NCBI GenBank assembly: GCA_023014485.1
Contig: JAJOZX010002575.1
Span: 538,501-602,500, forward strand
DNA: 64,000 bases
Direction of reading: 5' to 3'
DNA from: Bathynomus jamesi
Lineage: Eukaryota > Arthropoda > Malacostraca > Isopoda > Cirolanidae
Shown here: positions 46,184-57,849 of the stretch, piece after piece
How positions within the stretch are numbered: position 1 is the first letter of the stretch
How the letters are laid out: each line of letters opens with the position of its first letter
Notes under the pieces: model-generated
Database searches by the model: none
What the model was told of the DNA's origin: nothing
What the model saw: the letters and a program-made list of their open reading frames with translations, nothing else
Program-made: the position numbers and the translations under genes

Positions 46184-48800
46184 TAATAGCAATAGTAAAG
46201 AGAGAGAGTGAGACAACATTATGGCAAAGAGAGAGGGGATTGAAGACAGCGAGTAAGAGGCGGGAAAATGATGAGACGAAAAACCTTAGACGAAAAGGAA
46301 AGATCACGAGAAAAGGAAACACCAAGAATGTCAAGAGAAAAGGAAGGACTGAGTTCTGTACTGAGTTCGTGTGAAAGATTGTGACGAGTAGAAAGATGAA
46401 GGAACTGAGTTTTTGAGGCATTGAAAGTCACAAGGTTTTCTCTACCCCAATCAGAGATAGTGGAAAGGTCAGAGGTCAGGTGCATCATAGCCGTACTATG
46501 CGAGGTATGAAGTGACTATTGAGAGAGACGCTTTGTGAAGCTGGTGCAGAAGTAAAGCGTGGGATCATCGGCATAGGAGTGGATAGGACAGGAAGTGCGA
46601 TTTAATAGATCATTGATTAACAAAAGGAAAAGAGTGGGTGATAGGACAGAGCCCTGAGAAACACCACTATTAATAACTTTAGGAGAACAGTGGCCAACTA
46701 CAACCGCAGCTGTAGATCGGCTACAAAGAAAATTAAAGAAGGCACAGATAGAAGGAGGGCAGTTTGGAAATTAAAGAAGGCACAGATAGAAGGAGGACAG
46801 TTTGGAAATTAAAGATTTGTGCCAGACTTTGTCAAAAGCTTTTGATATGTCTAGCGCAATAGCAAAGGTTTCACTGAAGTCCTAAAAGGATGATGACCGA
46901 GACTCAGAGAAATATGAAAAGTGACCGCCAGTCGAGCATCCCATGGGGAACCCATATTGACGATCTGAAAGGAGACTGTGACAAAAGAAGTGTTTAAGAA
47001 TCTTCCTATTACGGACAGATTCAAAAACTTTAGAAAAACAAGAAATGAAAGCAATTGGACAACAGTTGGAGGGTTGTGAGCGGTCACCCTTCTTTGGGAC
47101 AGGCTGAATGAAAGCGAACTTCCAGCAGGAAGGAAAAGTACCAGATGAAATACAAAGACGAAAGAGTTTGCCTAGGCAAACATAGTTCTTTAGAACAACA
47201 GGAGGAACACCACCAGAACCGTACGCCTTCTTAGAGGTGAGCCCAGACAAGGAAAAAGAAACGTCCAGGGTTGAACGGGAGGCGAAAATTTGAGCAAAGA
47301 GTTCAGCTTTATTGGGAGAAGAGACGGGAACTGAGCCATGGGAATGAAAAAAAGGAGGGAAAGAAGAAGAAAAAGCAAAGTTGTTGGAGAGGTTCTTAGC
47401 TAGATGCCAGAAAGAACGAGAACTGTCAGAATTGGATAGGTTTTCACATTTTTGTGGGATGAAGGAACTTTTGTTGAGTCGAAGAACAGGATTAACACGA
47501 TTCTAGGCAGAAATATAAGCTACGTGAAAGTCAGGAGTTGTATAACAGCGGTACCTTCTGAAAGACTCCTCTCTGTTGCGGATAGCATTAGAACACGTAA
47601 AGTTAAACCAAAGTGTTTCCGCATTAGTAGTAGGAAGAGAATATGAGATGTACACCTCCATGCCCGAGAGAATCACCTCCGTGATGTGCTCAGCACACTC
47701 GGAAGAGCCTCGGCCACGGAAGCAGTTATCATTCCATGGGAAATCACGGAAGTACTGCCTTAGGGCTTCCCACTCCAAAGTGGCAAAGTAGTTTCCTCGT
47801 AGGAGGATCCAAGGGCCGAATTGGAGCGATAATACAAAAAACAAATATAAGATTGTGGTCGGAGGATCCCAGCGGAGGAAAAGGTTTGACAGAGTAAGAA
47901 GAAGGATGAGAGGTAAGAAATAAATCCAGAATATTGGGCCTCTCTCCACTGTGATCGGGGATACGAGTAGGTTGCTGTATATTCTGCTCCAGGTCATTTA
48001 AGATAGAAAAGTTGTAAGCTAGTTCACCAGGGATGTTAGTGAAATAGAAAGAAAGACAAGGGTGGTGGTGAACAATGAAATCTCCTAAAATGAAGATTTC
48101 AGCAAAGGGAGAGTGGGATAGATTGTATTTCACTTTGAAAGTAAGGTGGTCAAAGAATTTTGGATAGTCAGCAAAATTAGGAGAAAGGTAGACAGCGCAG
48201 ATGTATTTAGTTTCAGATGAAATTGAGTATAGAGGAAGTAAGATAGTACAGTAAAGGGGTTGCTGTGAGTCGTCCCAGACATCTGAGTTTCAGTGAGGAG
48301 GATGTGAGGTTTAGAGGTGTCGTTCAAGAGATTGAAAATTTGAGGAAAGGTCACGAATGTTGCAGAAGTTTATGAAAAGTGAATCAGGCAGAGGCCCAGA
48401 ACATCTCGAATAGGCGGTACGCGGTACTAGAACGAGCCCCACTGCCCGCGTCTGCGTTCCCGGTATCGGCAGAGGGGGAGCCAGAAGTGAGAACATTTTC
48501 GTTTCCTTCCCAGGGGACTCCGATGCTCTTGAATTCGTTGCCATTGTTTTTTTTAAATTTTGAAAAGAGTGTGTTGTGTGTAAGATGCATGTATGTAGTG
48601 AAGAATTGAGAGAAGTGTGTGTTTAGAGCATGCTGGACTGCTCACAGGGTAGATGAGACACGAAAAAAAATCATTTAAGGAGGACAGTGACAAGAGAAAC
48701 GGGAGTTCCAGCACTCCCTATCTTCTGCCTAACGTCCTCTCCAGAGTACGCCCCTGGTCGATTGGTGTATACAATCTCCTCCTCCGACCTTAGCTTATAC
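46184..48800 (-). pseudogene. LINE copy 2, 5' and central piece (endonuclease and RT)
   Basis: Read leftwards: leader (48800-48545), then MATNSRASESPGKETKMFSL and LPDSLFINFCNIRDLSSNF (48540-48311). An endonuclease-like part with FAEIFILGDFIVHHH (48133-47744) follows, then LTSKKAYGSGGVPPVVLKN, FIQPVPKKGDRSQPSNCCP and FESVRNRKILKHF (47250-46850), then LSTISDWGRENLVTFNASKTQFLHLSTR and LDILGVSFSRDLSF (46488-46219). The text stops at 46187 where the CACTGG transposon begins. Many shifts. Same family as 6760-10060. Confidence 0.85.
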
Positions 48801-49320
48801 AATAAATAAATGGAAGTAGGTTTTGATCGAAATTCAAGTAGGCCGAAGAAAATGAAGAATATGGCCTGGCGCGGAACAAGAATAGCTCCATGGCCTGAAG
48901 AAAAGAACCCATCAAGTATGCTCTAGAAAAGAAATGAATGAGTTTGCTCTTATTAATTCGTCCCAAAAGCGGGCCCCAATTCTCACGGGCAAGATGGAAC
49001 AATAAAATAAAAAAAATTACACGGGTATCGCTGACTGACTTCCAGAAATTAAAACCAAAACTGTTTATGAATACATAACTGGACGAAATGGAAGGCGTTA
49101 GGTTGCATTACTGCTAAACTGGTTCCCCATTTATAGAACTTTTATTTATTCCATTACACGCACGAACGCGTTCAAACTTGTCCGGATGCTCTCGCACCAG
49201 AAGTCACCCACTCAGGTAAATTCATCTGAGACCCATTTCCCAACTCTAGAATCCATCTATCAAACCAAACTTATGTTTTCCAATTAAGTATCATAAATTC
49301 TGTTATTTTATATTTATTAA
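48801..49320. other. Spacer, no gene recognised
   Basis: AT-rich; open frames are short and without domains. Confidence 0.4.
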
Positions 49321-49470
49321 TAAATCCCCAATTTTCTAATCCCAACACCATATGTCACCAAAGCTGTGGACTTTATGGTATGAAAACGTTTGTCTGTAGT
49401 TCCACTTAACTTCGACATTGCTATTTTTCATTATTTATATTTCGTTAATTGTATTATAATTGTTTGTGAC
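49321..49470 (+). pseudogene. 3' end fragment of the YADD-type LINE
   Basis: GTGGACTTTATGGTATGAAAACG and CTGTAGTTCCACTTAACTTCG match 52305-52365 of the parent with small changes. Only the 3' untranslated tail remains, the usual 5' truncation of LINE copies. Confidence 0.7.
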
Positions 49471-49554
49471 AAGTACTACACTGAGAGTAGAATTTTCATC
49501 AAGATTCTAAAGGGTCAATCATCGAACACTCTTGATGATTCACCTTTCAAATTA

Positions 49555-49678
49555 TATATACTAGCGGAGAACCCGCCCTTCGTGCGGGTGGCAAAAATAT
49601 CCTAGCCGACGGTGGAATATTTTTTGTAGTTCGAAGACTGTTATTAGTTAGGTTAATTGAATGCCCGGTTAGGTTAAT
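49555..49678. repeat. Unidentified repeat (GGAGAACCCGCCCTTCGTGC)
   Basis: GGAGAACCCGCCCTTCGTGCG beside a TATATA boundary, with the far side ending in GGGCGTCCTTTTATTATTATAGAT (about 49825-49850), resembles ends of a dispersed element family. The interior includes the central palindrome (next entry). I cannot name the family. Confidence 0.4.
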
Positions 49679-49776
49679 TGTACGCCCTTGACGATTGGTT
49701 AGGTTAAGTCGTGATAGTTTCGTTAAAGCTAACGAAAATATCACGACTTAACCTAACCAATTGTCAAGGGCGTACA
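49679..49776. repeat. Central palindrome (copy 3), near-perfect
   Basis: TGTACGCCCTTGACGATTGG is mirrored by CCAATTGTCAAGGGCGTACA around a TTCGTTAAAGCTAACGAAA core. It is the most complete copy of the motif also present at 36671-36763 and partly at 5555-5610. The outer parts include (A/T)TTAGG-type strings (TTAGGTTAAG). Confidence 0.9.
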
Positions 49777-49781
49777 GTTGA

Positions 49782-49783
<2 letters not shown>

Positions 49784-49825
<42 letters not shown>
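49784..49825. repeat. (CA)n microsatellite
   Basis: About 20 CA units immediately right of the central palindrome. Confidence 0.95.
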
Positions 49826-49943
49826 GCGTCCTTTTATTATTATAGATAGACTTTTTAAAATTATAATTAAAAGTAGAATTCATTACGCCTTTTTCAAATG
49901 CATTAAAATGCAAATATCGCCCATATTAAAATACAAATATCGC

Positions 49944-50074
49944 CCATATATATATATATATATATATATCAAGAATCTTCTTCTCTTTTCGAGCGTGACC
50001 GACTGACAGACATTCCTGGGTGTTTATATTAATAATATATATATATATATATATAATATATATATATATATATG
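49944..50074. repeat. (TA)n microsatellites
   Basis: Three TA runs (49948-49969, 50033-50053 and 50056-50074) flank a short unique stretch. Confidence 0.9.
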
Positions 50075-50187
50075 GGATGAATTTCACAATTAAACGCGTG
50101 AAATAACTGAATGATGCAAACCCACAAGGAAAAAGAAAAACGATTCCTGTTTTTTCTTTTTCTTTTTCTTTTTCCTTGTGGATTTGC

Positions 50188-50190
<3 letters not shown>
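50075..50190 (+). repeat. Dispersed repeat R2, copy 1
   Basis: GGGATGAATTTCACAATTAAAC, then ATGATGCAAACCCACAAGGA and AAAAAGAAAAACGATTCC. The first 75 bases recur inverted at 56740-56822. The right half here is a mirrored TTTTTCTTTTTC..TTCCTTGTGG stretch, so this copy is a small hairpin. Confidence 0.75.
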
Positions 50191-50192
<2 letters not shown>

Positions 50193-50240
<48 letters not shown>

Positions 50241-50242
50241 TA
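50193..50242. repeat. (TA)n microsatellite
   Basis: A TA run between the R2 copy and the LINE. Confidence 0.95.
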
Positions 50243-50279
50243 GATCATTAGAACTATTAATTAATTTCACCAAATTATG

Positions 50280-52400
50280 CGCAACACGACATAACAAGAA
50301 CTCAATAGGTAAGAATAATCGCGTCGATTGGCCTAATGTTAATATGCAACAGAGAATAGAATACGAAGAGAGAACAGGTCACCTCTTTAATAATTTAGAA
50401 ATTTTGCATCTTGCTTGTAGTAATCCTTGCTCAAATGATTCTCACTGTAAACTCAAGATATGTATTATAGTAAGATAGTATCCATGTTAAGAGAAGCAGG
50501 AAGCCCCTTGATTAAATCTTACAACTATCATACTAAGATTATTCTTGGATGGAATGATTTTATTGCCCCCCTGAAGAGGGAATCGAAAGACGCCTATGAT
50601 TTGTGGTGCTTTCATGGTAGACCCAGATTAGGACCAGTATACATGAATATGTGTAGAAGTAGGGGTCAGTATAAGGCGGCCATAAGGCGATGTAAACAGG
50701 AAGAAGAGTCTATTCGAGCATTAAAAGCCTGTGAAGTTCGCATAAATAACGATAATAAAAATTTTTGGAAATTTGTTAAGAATCAAACGGGTGTCAAAAG
50801 CATCCTTCCTCCGACAATCGATGGGGTGTCGGGGGAGGATGAAGTTGCAAAGCTGTGGAAAAACCACTACTCAAACATTCTTAACAGTGTGAGTAGGGAT
50901 AATCTTAAGACAGATTGCAGCGAAACGACTGTGGGAGGGACAAAGGAAAATACTTTGATATCAATTCCTGAAGTAAAGAGGTTAATTAAAAGAGTTAAAT
51001 ACTGGTTCTGTGTCAGGGGTAGATGACCTATCGAATGAGCACTTAAAATGTGCCAATGACGTAGTATGTCTGCATATATCATTGCTCTTATCAGCCATGC
51101 TCGCTCATAAGTCATAGCTATATCCCTGCGGAGTACATGACGGTATATATCTTGCCCCTGGTCAAAAATAAGTATGGAGACATTCTGTCCAGCAATAATT
51201 ACAGACCTATTGCTGTCGCTGTCTCGAAACTACCAGAAAAACTCTTGTTACTCCGATTAAATGATTACCTATGGACATCTCCTAATCAGTTTCGTTTTAA
51301 AAGGTCCCACTCAACTGACCTGTGTATCTATGTACTTAAAGAAACAATATCTAAATACATTGACAGTAATTCAACTATTTATAGCTGTTTCCTTGATATA
51401 AGTAAGGCATATGATAGAGTGAACCACAATATTTTGTTTAAAAAACTAGAAGACAAGAAGGTTCCTATGTACATATTAAATTTATTGAAATTTTGGTATT
51501 CCCACCAATCATTTACCGTTAGGTGGGGCAATGTACTATCCGAATGTTTTGGCTCCTCTTGCGGGGTGAAACAAGGCTCCTTACTCTCCCCTATGCTGTT
51601 TAATGTGTATATTGACGGATTAATTGCTTCACTTAATGAGGCAACAGTGGGATGTTGTATAGATAACACAAGGATAAATAACTTAGTTTATGCCGATGAT
51701 ATGGTGTTAATAAGTCCCTCTGTTAAAGGTCTGGAACGGCTACTAAAAGTCTGCGAAGTGTATTCGCAGAAACATGATATTCTTTTTAATGTTACAAAAT
51801 CTAAGGTTATGCAGTTTCATCCTAAAAGCTGTAATCAGCCATCTGATATTAAGGTTTAAAATGAAAGGTGAAGTAATTGAGGAAGTACAAGAGTTTAAGT
51901 ATTTGGGTCAAACTATTACTAACTCCTTGAGTGATGACTCAAGTATAAAAACAATCTCGAAGCCTTTGTGCTAAAGCGGAAATGACTATAAGGAACTTTG
52001 TTCTGGTACAAGTGAAGCTAAAGACACTCTCTTTCGTACTTTCTGCAGTAATATATACGGCTAGCAACTCTGGGTAAATTATAGAAAAGGTTCTGGCAGA
52101 ACCCTAAATTTGCTGTACAACAGGTCTTTTAGATTCTGACACAAACTATCCCAGAGATGCTCAGCTTCGCAAATGTTTGCTTCCCGCAATGTCCCGAGCT
52201 TCCCGGAGGTAACAAGACGTGCTCAATACAGTTTAATGGAAAGAATTAAACAATCAACCAACCCGATTATCAAAGCTATTCATGAGTCCTGCCGTTTATC
52301 CTCTAAGCTATGGAATTCTCGGTACGAAAACGTCTGTCTGTAACTCCACTTAACTACGACATTACTGTATTATTTCTAATTAACTGTATATATTTCTATC
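50280..52400 (+). mobile_element. Non-LTR retrotransposon (YADD-type LINE), 5'-truncated
   Basis: Begins inside coding sequence near 50280 and runs to a 3' tail ending about 52400, before the (TA)n run. Derivatives at 42390-42860 and 49321-49470 match its middle/end and its 3' tail, which helps place the 3' boundary. Confidence 0.78.
50460..51860 (+). pseudogene. Reverse transcriptase of the YADD-type LINE, one or more breaks
   Basis: 50460-51026 is linker sequence between endonuclease and RT (KIILGWNDFIAPLKRESKDAY, FWKFVKNQTGVKSILPPTI, WKNHYSNILNSV). After a break near 51030, RT continues in 51137-51859: SSNNYRPIAVAVSKLPEKLL, NQFRFKRSHSTDLCIYVLKET, FLDISKAYDRVNH (catalytic Asp), CGVKQGSLLSPMLFNVYIDGL and LVYADDMVLISPS, with YADD intact. 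Text after 51860 is shifted (EEVQEFKYLGQTITN). The motif order is that of a LINE RT of the CR1/L2/Rex1 kind, unlike the LINE at 6760-10060. Clade uncertain. Confidence 0.82.
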
Positions 52401-52480
52401 CTTAGTATGTGAACTGTCATTGTATTAATAATATTTGTCATATGGACTATAGTCTGCCAATAAACCTTTTCATTTTCATA

Positions 52481-52489
<9 letters not shown>

Positions 52490-52533
<44 letters not shown>
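52490..52533. repeat. (TA)n microsatellite
   Basis: A TA run beyond the LINE 3' end. Confidence 0.95.
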
Positions 52534-52537
<4 letters not shown>

Positions 52538-52621
52538 AGAAACTGCATGCGTATCAAAGTATGCATACTAAAACCAATGCAAAAGATTATATATACACAA
52601 AACTCATTATACGTTAACGTC

Positions 52622-52705
52622 TCATGCCCGAGTGAGTAACGTAGCGGCTCCCAAATTTCAAATCTTAATGACATCGGTTCAGACCTCACCGAGGTAACGC
52701 AAATT
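52622..52705 (+). repeat. Possible tRNA-derived SINE head
   Basis: GAGTAACGTAGCGGCTCCC resembles an A box, and GGTTCAGACCTC about 45 bases later resembles a B box (consensus GGTTCRANNCC). Both are imperfect and no terminator run of T follows at a suitable distance. Confidence 0.35.
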
Positions 52706-52709
52706 TATT

Positions 52710-53260
52710 TCAAATGCATTTAACCTTTTCTGAACGACTCGCGACACGTGATTTTCTTTCATAATGACATCATCAATTCCCCGTCCATACTTCGAATATC
52801 AAATAAGAAGCTTTGCAGCAAACTACGAGAAATATTTGCTTCTAAATAACCAACATTAGTCATGACGAACGTATTACATACTCGTCATCGTAGTGGTGGT
52901 TAATCTAAAAACGTAAGTTGCTGTTAGTATGTTGTTCTTCATTAATAAAAATAATATGCGTATAATTACATCCAGTTAATGAAAATAAACTGAAATTAAA
53001 TTTAATTGACATTTTCTCAGTAGATGTCGCCATCCACTTCAATTAAATTATTTTCAAGGAATCAGTGCCACGAAAAGTGTCATCGAAGCATCGAAGTTTA
53101 ATGAAAATACTGTCTTCAACTGAGGGTGCTTGTTCGAAGAAAGAATGTTTAACATCTTCATGAAAATTCCAGTCTCACTGATATTGATTGGTCTGCTAAT
53201 AAACTTTTTCATTTCCATTTTCATACATGTTGGATATATATATATATTTACACTTGGAAA
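52710..53260. other. Spacer, no gene recognised
   Basis: AT-rich DNA before the RT tail fragment. A few short frames, none meaningful. Confidence 0.4.
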
Positions 53261-53263
53261 ATA

Positions 53264-53629
53264 ATGGAGAAACTAGTCCCTAATCTTACTCTGAATCCCA
53301 TAACTCCCCAAACAACGGTGGAAGGTAGAAACGGTAGACTGTGTCGTATTCCCAAATTGAAGGCGAGACAGGGAACATCCTTAACCCTGAAAGAAAATAG
53401 TTTTGTAGTGAGAGGACCAAAACTATTTAATCAGCTGCCCAAAGACCTAAGAAACACGAAGGGAGTTGCAGTGGAAATCTTCAAAAGAAGACTTGACGCC
53501 TGGCTCAGAACAATCCCCGATGAGCCGGGCGTACCTGGCTATGTGAGGTGGAGAGCGCAAGAATCCAACTCACTACTTCACCAGGCCAACTCGAGAGGAG
53601 GGGCGACACGCTTGACCTTCGCGAAATGA
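53264..53629 (+). pseudogene. C-terminal tail of another non-LTR reverse transcriptase
   Basis: NGRLCRIPKLKARQGTSL, then ENSFVVRGPKLFNQLPKDLR, VEIFKRRLDAWLRTIPDEPG and YVRWRAQESNSLLHQ, the type of C-terminal region found in LINE proteins of arthropods and molluscs (RRGR.C.VP.L; VRGP+LFN.LP; DEP..PGY). Only the tail remains, ending in a natural stop. A shorter copy lies at 59405-59575. Confidence 0.7.
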
Positions 53630-55286
53630 GAAATCATCACGTGGAACCTTTGTAAGGTTGTAAGGTAAGGTATATATATATATATGTATATATATATTGC
53701 TTATTTAGTCGTACAAGCAGAAGCGTACGGCAACAAAAGATAATATAAAGCAAAAAATATCTCCAACAAGATTAGAAAGCAAGTATTTAATTTCGGAAAC
53801 CAAAAATTTACGATTTTAAATTATGAACCAGCGGGTGCCATCACGGGTCGAAAACAAAATTTACAAAATTTAACCTCTGGTTCTCTGAATTTCATTCAAA
53901 AAGAATTGAAAATTTTTGCAAATGAACGTCATACGAAAAAAAAAACAAAAAAAAACAAACAAGGAAAATGGAGACTGTGTTTTGGCATTAGCGAAATTTA
54001 GCCCTTAAATTGTGGATATCGCTTCAAGGAGGCCAGATGGCAACAATAATTCAGGGAAGTTTGGAACAATCTCACCCAAGCTATGAACTTGCTTTATTAA
54101 ATACTGTCGCCAGAATACCCTCAAAACAGATCGTATGTACGCGCTAAAAGAGATACAGTGTTTTCACGCTATTATATTTTGCTGTTGTTAACTTATTAGA
54201 GGAAGCAAAATTGCGCATGGGTAAATATATAATCACAAACAATTCTTAATAAATTTGTACGTTTATGTGAAACTAAATACATATCGGGAAATATTTATAC
54301 TGAATGCAATAAGAATAATGGAAAAATGAATTAAATTTCATAATTACAGTGTAAGGTGGGAATTAATTGATGTTCTTGGCACAATTAAAATCCTATCTAT
54401 AAAAAGGAAAGACTTTCCGAGTACTTTCGTACATGTCGCATTAAAAAGGAGATTAAAAAAAAGGAGAAATTTACTTTTCTTACTCTTGAGCAAGAAAAAG
54501 ATACTGCATCATTTTAAAATCATTTTTGCAAGTTAAATTTTCTTTAGATTTCTTTTTCTTTCTATAGGCCTATAAAATTTCGTGGCGCACTACTCCACAT
54601 GTTATTAAAATTTTAATATTAAAGCCACAATACTGATATGAACATATATACATTCTGATTTTGCTTAAAAATCATGACATATATACTGTATATATATAGC
54701 ATAAAAAGCATGACATATATATATATAGGCCTATATATTATTCAGGATATTTACTGGTATTGAGAAATGGGTATCCCAATGAAAGAGTTTCCTTTCAATT
54801 TTAAACCATCGATTTTTATCCTGCACAAAGCCGTTGTTTTCCCCTCATAAGTGATCGGCCAAATAGTTTTGGCACATAAATTGGACACCTTAAACGCGCA
54901 TTACGCCCAAAGAAAACAAAAGCAAGTCTGAAATACTGGAAGCGAGGAATGTTAACTCGCCAATTAAAAGCGGGGTTTCATTGTGAAAGCTGAAATATCG
55001 TTCGCATTTCTTTTTTCACTCAGCTGCGGTGTTGCTTCTGATTTAAATTCCTGCGCGTACCTTGTTCTTCAATCAAGAAGAGGAATGGGCAATTTCAAAG
55101 GGAAGCTCACTGAGGACATTTCTTCCTTCTTTGGGGAGAGAGAGCCCCAGGGGAGGGGAAGGTTGGTCTATATCCGAATAGGCTGACCAGAAGGCCTGAA
55201 ACAGAACCTAATTGACCGGAAATGTTCGAAATACGTGTAGCTTAGAAGCAGGACACCGAACATGGCTCGAATATACGAGTATACGA

Positions 55287-55322
<36 letters not shown>

Positions 55323-55438
55323 GAAAGGTTGAAAGTCATTCCATGCAAAGAAGGAATGCCAGGGTGTGGAAGATAGAAGGATGCAGTTACGATGCTTAAA
55401 CTAGTGTAAAATTGATGCTACATGCAATATAAAAATGA

Positions 55439-55512
<74 letters not shown>

Positions 55513-55709
55513 CTGGGTTAAGAAAATCGTCACACCAAACTTTTAAATCAAAAAAAGAGACTATCTATAAAGAAACAATATTGCATGTGCAATGATGTAA
55601 CTTTTACTTACATAACATATCCCTAATAATAACAACGATCGTCAAAAAGTCTCCGTCTTACAATAACATTTTGACTTTCATATTTCGTCAGTACCATTCT
55701 CTTTTTCTA
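53630..55709. other. Two kb of AT-rich DNA with no recognised gene
   Basis: Contains (TA)n patches at about 53670, 54670-54730, 55290-55318 and 55445-55482 (the last followed by (TG)n). The frame at 54983-55186 is unsupported. A stretch near 54960-55190 has higher G+C but no domain. I found no inverted ends enclosing it. Confidence 0.4.
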
Positions 55710-55918
55710 CAGGGTGCCTCAGAAGTCTGGAGTCATAGGCAGAATTCACTTTTCACTATTATTTTAACAATTGTTCAAATTGAGTGCCATTAACTTGCAT
55801 ACACACATCAATTCTTGCACGTACACTTCTCTCGATGGTTCTTAGTTCCTTCACACTGATTTTGGCACACAAAATTAGTAAATAATGACCTATGAGGCCA
55901 GACTTCTCAGACACCCTG
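55710..55918 (-). mobile_element. Tiny mariner-like MITE retaining only the transposase tail
   Basis: The ends CAGGGTGCCTCAGAAGTCTGG and the inverse of CCAGACTTCTCAGACACCCTG are inverted copies, flanked by TA (55708-55709 and 55919-55920). On the - strand (about 55860-55765) the text reads VKELRTIERSVRARIDVCMQ then VNGTQFEQLL, a typical mariner-like C terminus. So an autonomous parent has deleted everything else. Confidence 0.82.
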
Positions 55919-55939
55919 TATATCAAATTAGGAAGGTTT

Positions 55940-55974
<35 letters not shown>

Positions 55975-56094
55975 TGTTTACTTTCTGATTAAGGTATCAT
56001 ACTGTTTATTGACATAAATTATAATGACAAAGGTAACTATCAGATAAAAACTAATTTTAGTTTACATAAAGACTCAGGAACTGTAAACATTTTA

Positions 56095-56143
<49 letters not shown>

Positions 56144-56597
56144 TTTAGTGTGTGCGCGTGCGTGTGTGTGTGAAAACTTTAACGAAGTAAACAATTAAAT
56201 CATTCAAATGTTTTGCATAAACTTCTGCATTCCTTTTATTTTATAGCTTTTTATGCCAAAAGAACAACACTCCATAAAAACAATTTTGCCTAAAGCTTAA
56301 GTAAATTTTATGGAAACCTCTATGTACTGTACAATGTACATATATATTTTATATTAATACATTCCAGCAAAGATTGTTTCGATAAGCTGAAAGGGCTTCA
56401 AATTTATAGTCTTGGAATACTACACCATGTGGAAACAAAATGTTCGTATCAGATTTCAAAATGTAGCTTTGTATGTTTGGAAAATAAACCATAAAAATGT
56501 GTGAAAATTCGCGTTAATTCTGTAACACTTTTGAACACACTCTATGATTAGCACTTAACTCACTGTCTTAGATTATTTTTTGTAAAGAATTTATAAG

Positions 56598-56660
<63 letters not shown>

Positions 56661-56689
56661 GTGTATATATAGAGGTGTATAGACGTTCA
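55919..56689. other. Spacer with (AAT)n and (TA)n/(TG)n runs, no gene
   Basis: An (AAT)n run near 55945-55972, and TA runs at 56100-56140 and 56600-56656. Remaining sequence is AT-rich without frames of note. Confidence 0.45.
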
Positions 56690-56822
56690 CCTCGCCAGGG
56701 AATTTCCTGACGAGGTGTACTTCTGAATACACGAAAGGCCTTGGAATCATTTTTCTTTTTCCTTGTGGGTTTGCATCATCCATTCATTTCACGTGTTTAA
56801 TTGTGAAATTCATCCCCCATAT
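56690..56822 (-). repeat. Dispersed repeat R2, copy 2
   Basis: On the - strand: GGGGGATGAATTTCACAATTA, then GATGATGCAAACCCACAAGG and AAAAAGAAAAATGATTCC. It matches 50081-50150, and extends to about 56690 with unique flank. Confidence 0.72.
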
Positions 56823-57129
56823 ATATATATATATGACAACAGAATAAGTAGAGAGCAAAGAGTAAAACTAAAAACGAAAATGTATACACGATTTCAAAGT
56901 TTACATTAAGATTCATCGAGCCATATTCCTGTTCTAAAAATCCATTCTGGAAGGAGCTCGTCCAGAAGTTGCTTTCCAGTTCTTTGTCATTCTAAACGGT
57001 CTACGCCAAAGTTGCTGGGCTCCAGTTCGAGTTGAATTAATTCCACTTCACAATATTTCGAAATTCTTGGAATTTCTTCCCCGTTCAGTTTTATATATAT
57101 ATATATATATATTGGACTAGATCATATAA

Positions 57130-57345
57130 CCGTGGTTAACCTTGGTTTTACTTCCTCTCGAATTGTTCATTCGCATGAAGGTCAAGTTTGTTGCTTCACC
57201 TTGGACCTACAGATTAACGTGGAATCCGAACCACGACCCACTACGGGTGGTCACAAATTACAAAGTTCTCGCTCGGAATCGATCTCACGACCCCCCGATC
57301 AACAGCACAGTGTCTTAACCATTAGGCTACGCAAGGTACCCAGTC
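57130..57345 (-). repeat. tRNA-derived SINE
   Basis: On the - strand from about 57345: GTAGCCTAATGGTTAAGACA (A-box-like TRGCNNAGYNGG) and, about 45 bases later, GAGATCGATTCCGAG (B-box-like). A body of unrelated sequence follows to about 57130. No complete tRNA cloverleaf can be folded because the acceptor and anticodon arms do not pair, so it is not a functional tRNA gene. Confidence 0.6.
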
Positions 57346-57394
57346 ATATACCAACCAATTTCTCTGGTATGGAAGGATGAACAGCTGGGTGAGC

Positions 57395-57450
57395 TGCGCT
57401 CCGACTACCGTCGGTTGATTCATAGTCAGCGATGTTAACCATTACACCAC
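57395..57450 (-). repeat. tRNA-like A-box fragment
   Basis: GTCGGTGGTGTAATGGTTAA on the - strand resembles the 5' half of a tRNA-derived SINE. No matching B box was found, so it is a truncated head. Confidence 0.4.
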
Positions 57451-57654
57451 CGACGCGCGTATATATATACACATTATATATATAAAACAAGCCCGACCTC
57501 CCTGAAGTGAGGAATCATCGCACAGAACATCTGAAAGGTTGAAACCTTGGTTAACCTTAGTTTTGCTTCAGCCTAATATGTTCATTCTGACGAAGGTCAA
57601 GCTTGTTGCTCTACCTTAGCTGAAAGATATATTTATGTACTGTATATAACAAAA

Positions 57655-57765
57655 ATGCCCCCACTAAGATTCAAACTCGGGACCTTCTGAGTAAAGAAAA
57701 AGCGTGCTTATACTTGTTAGTCTGTCTTTGGGAACCAATGCTATAACAGCGAAATATGAATTGAA
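57655..57765 (-). repeat. tRNA-derived SINE head (minus)
   Basis: GGTCCCGAGTTTGAATCTTAG on the - strand carries a B-box-like GAGTTTGAATC, with TATAGCATTGGTTCCCAAAG upstream. The same B-box context occurs on the + strand at 57886. Confidence 0.5.
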
Positions 57766-57849
57766 TGCTGCCATTACTTCGAGTGCGGGGGCGGGGAAGG
57801 GGAATTTACATCGTAAACGAATATAAATATACGACAGGTTGAGTTAACT

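Noticed and set aside
49690..49790. Telomere-like TTAGG strings
   Set aside because: Only isolated TTAGGTTAA-type strings inside a palindrome, not an array; no telomeric structure is supported.
50176..50297. Open frames made of Tyr-Ile repeats
   Set aside because: They are translations of (TA)n runs; the same is true at 6255-6446, 52409-52639, 56568-56783 and 59760-59960.
54983..55186. 67-codon frame with a hydrophobic start resembling a signal peptide
   Set aside because: No domain, no neighbouring exon or splice site that I could support, and a single short frame in 2 kb of empty DNA.
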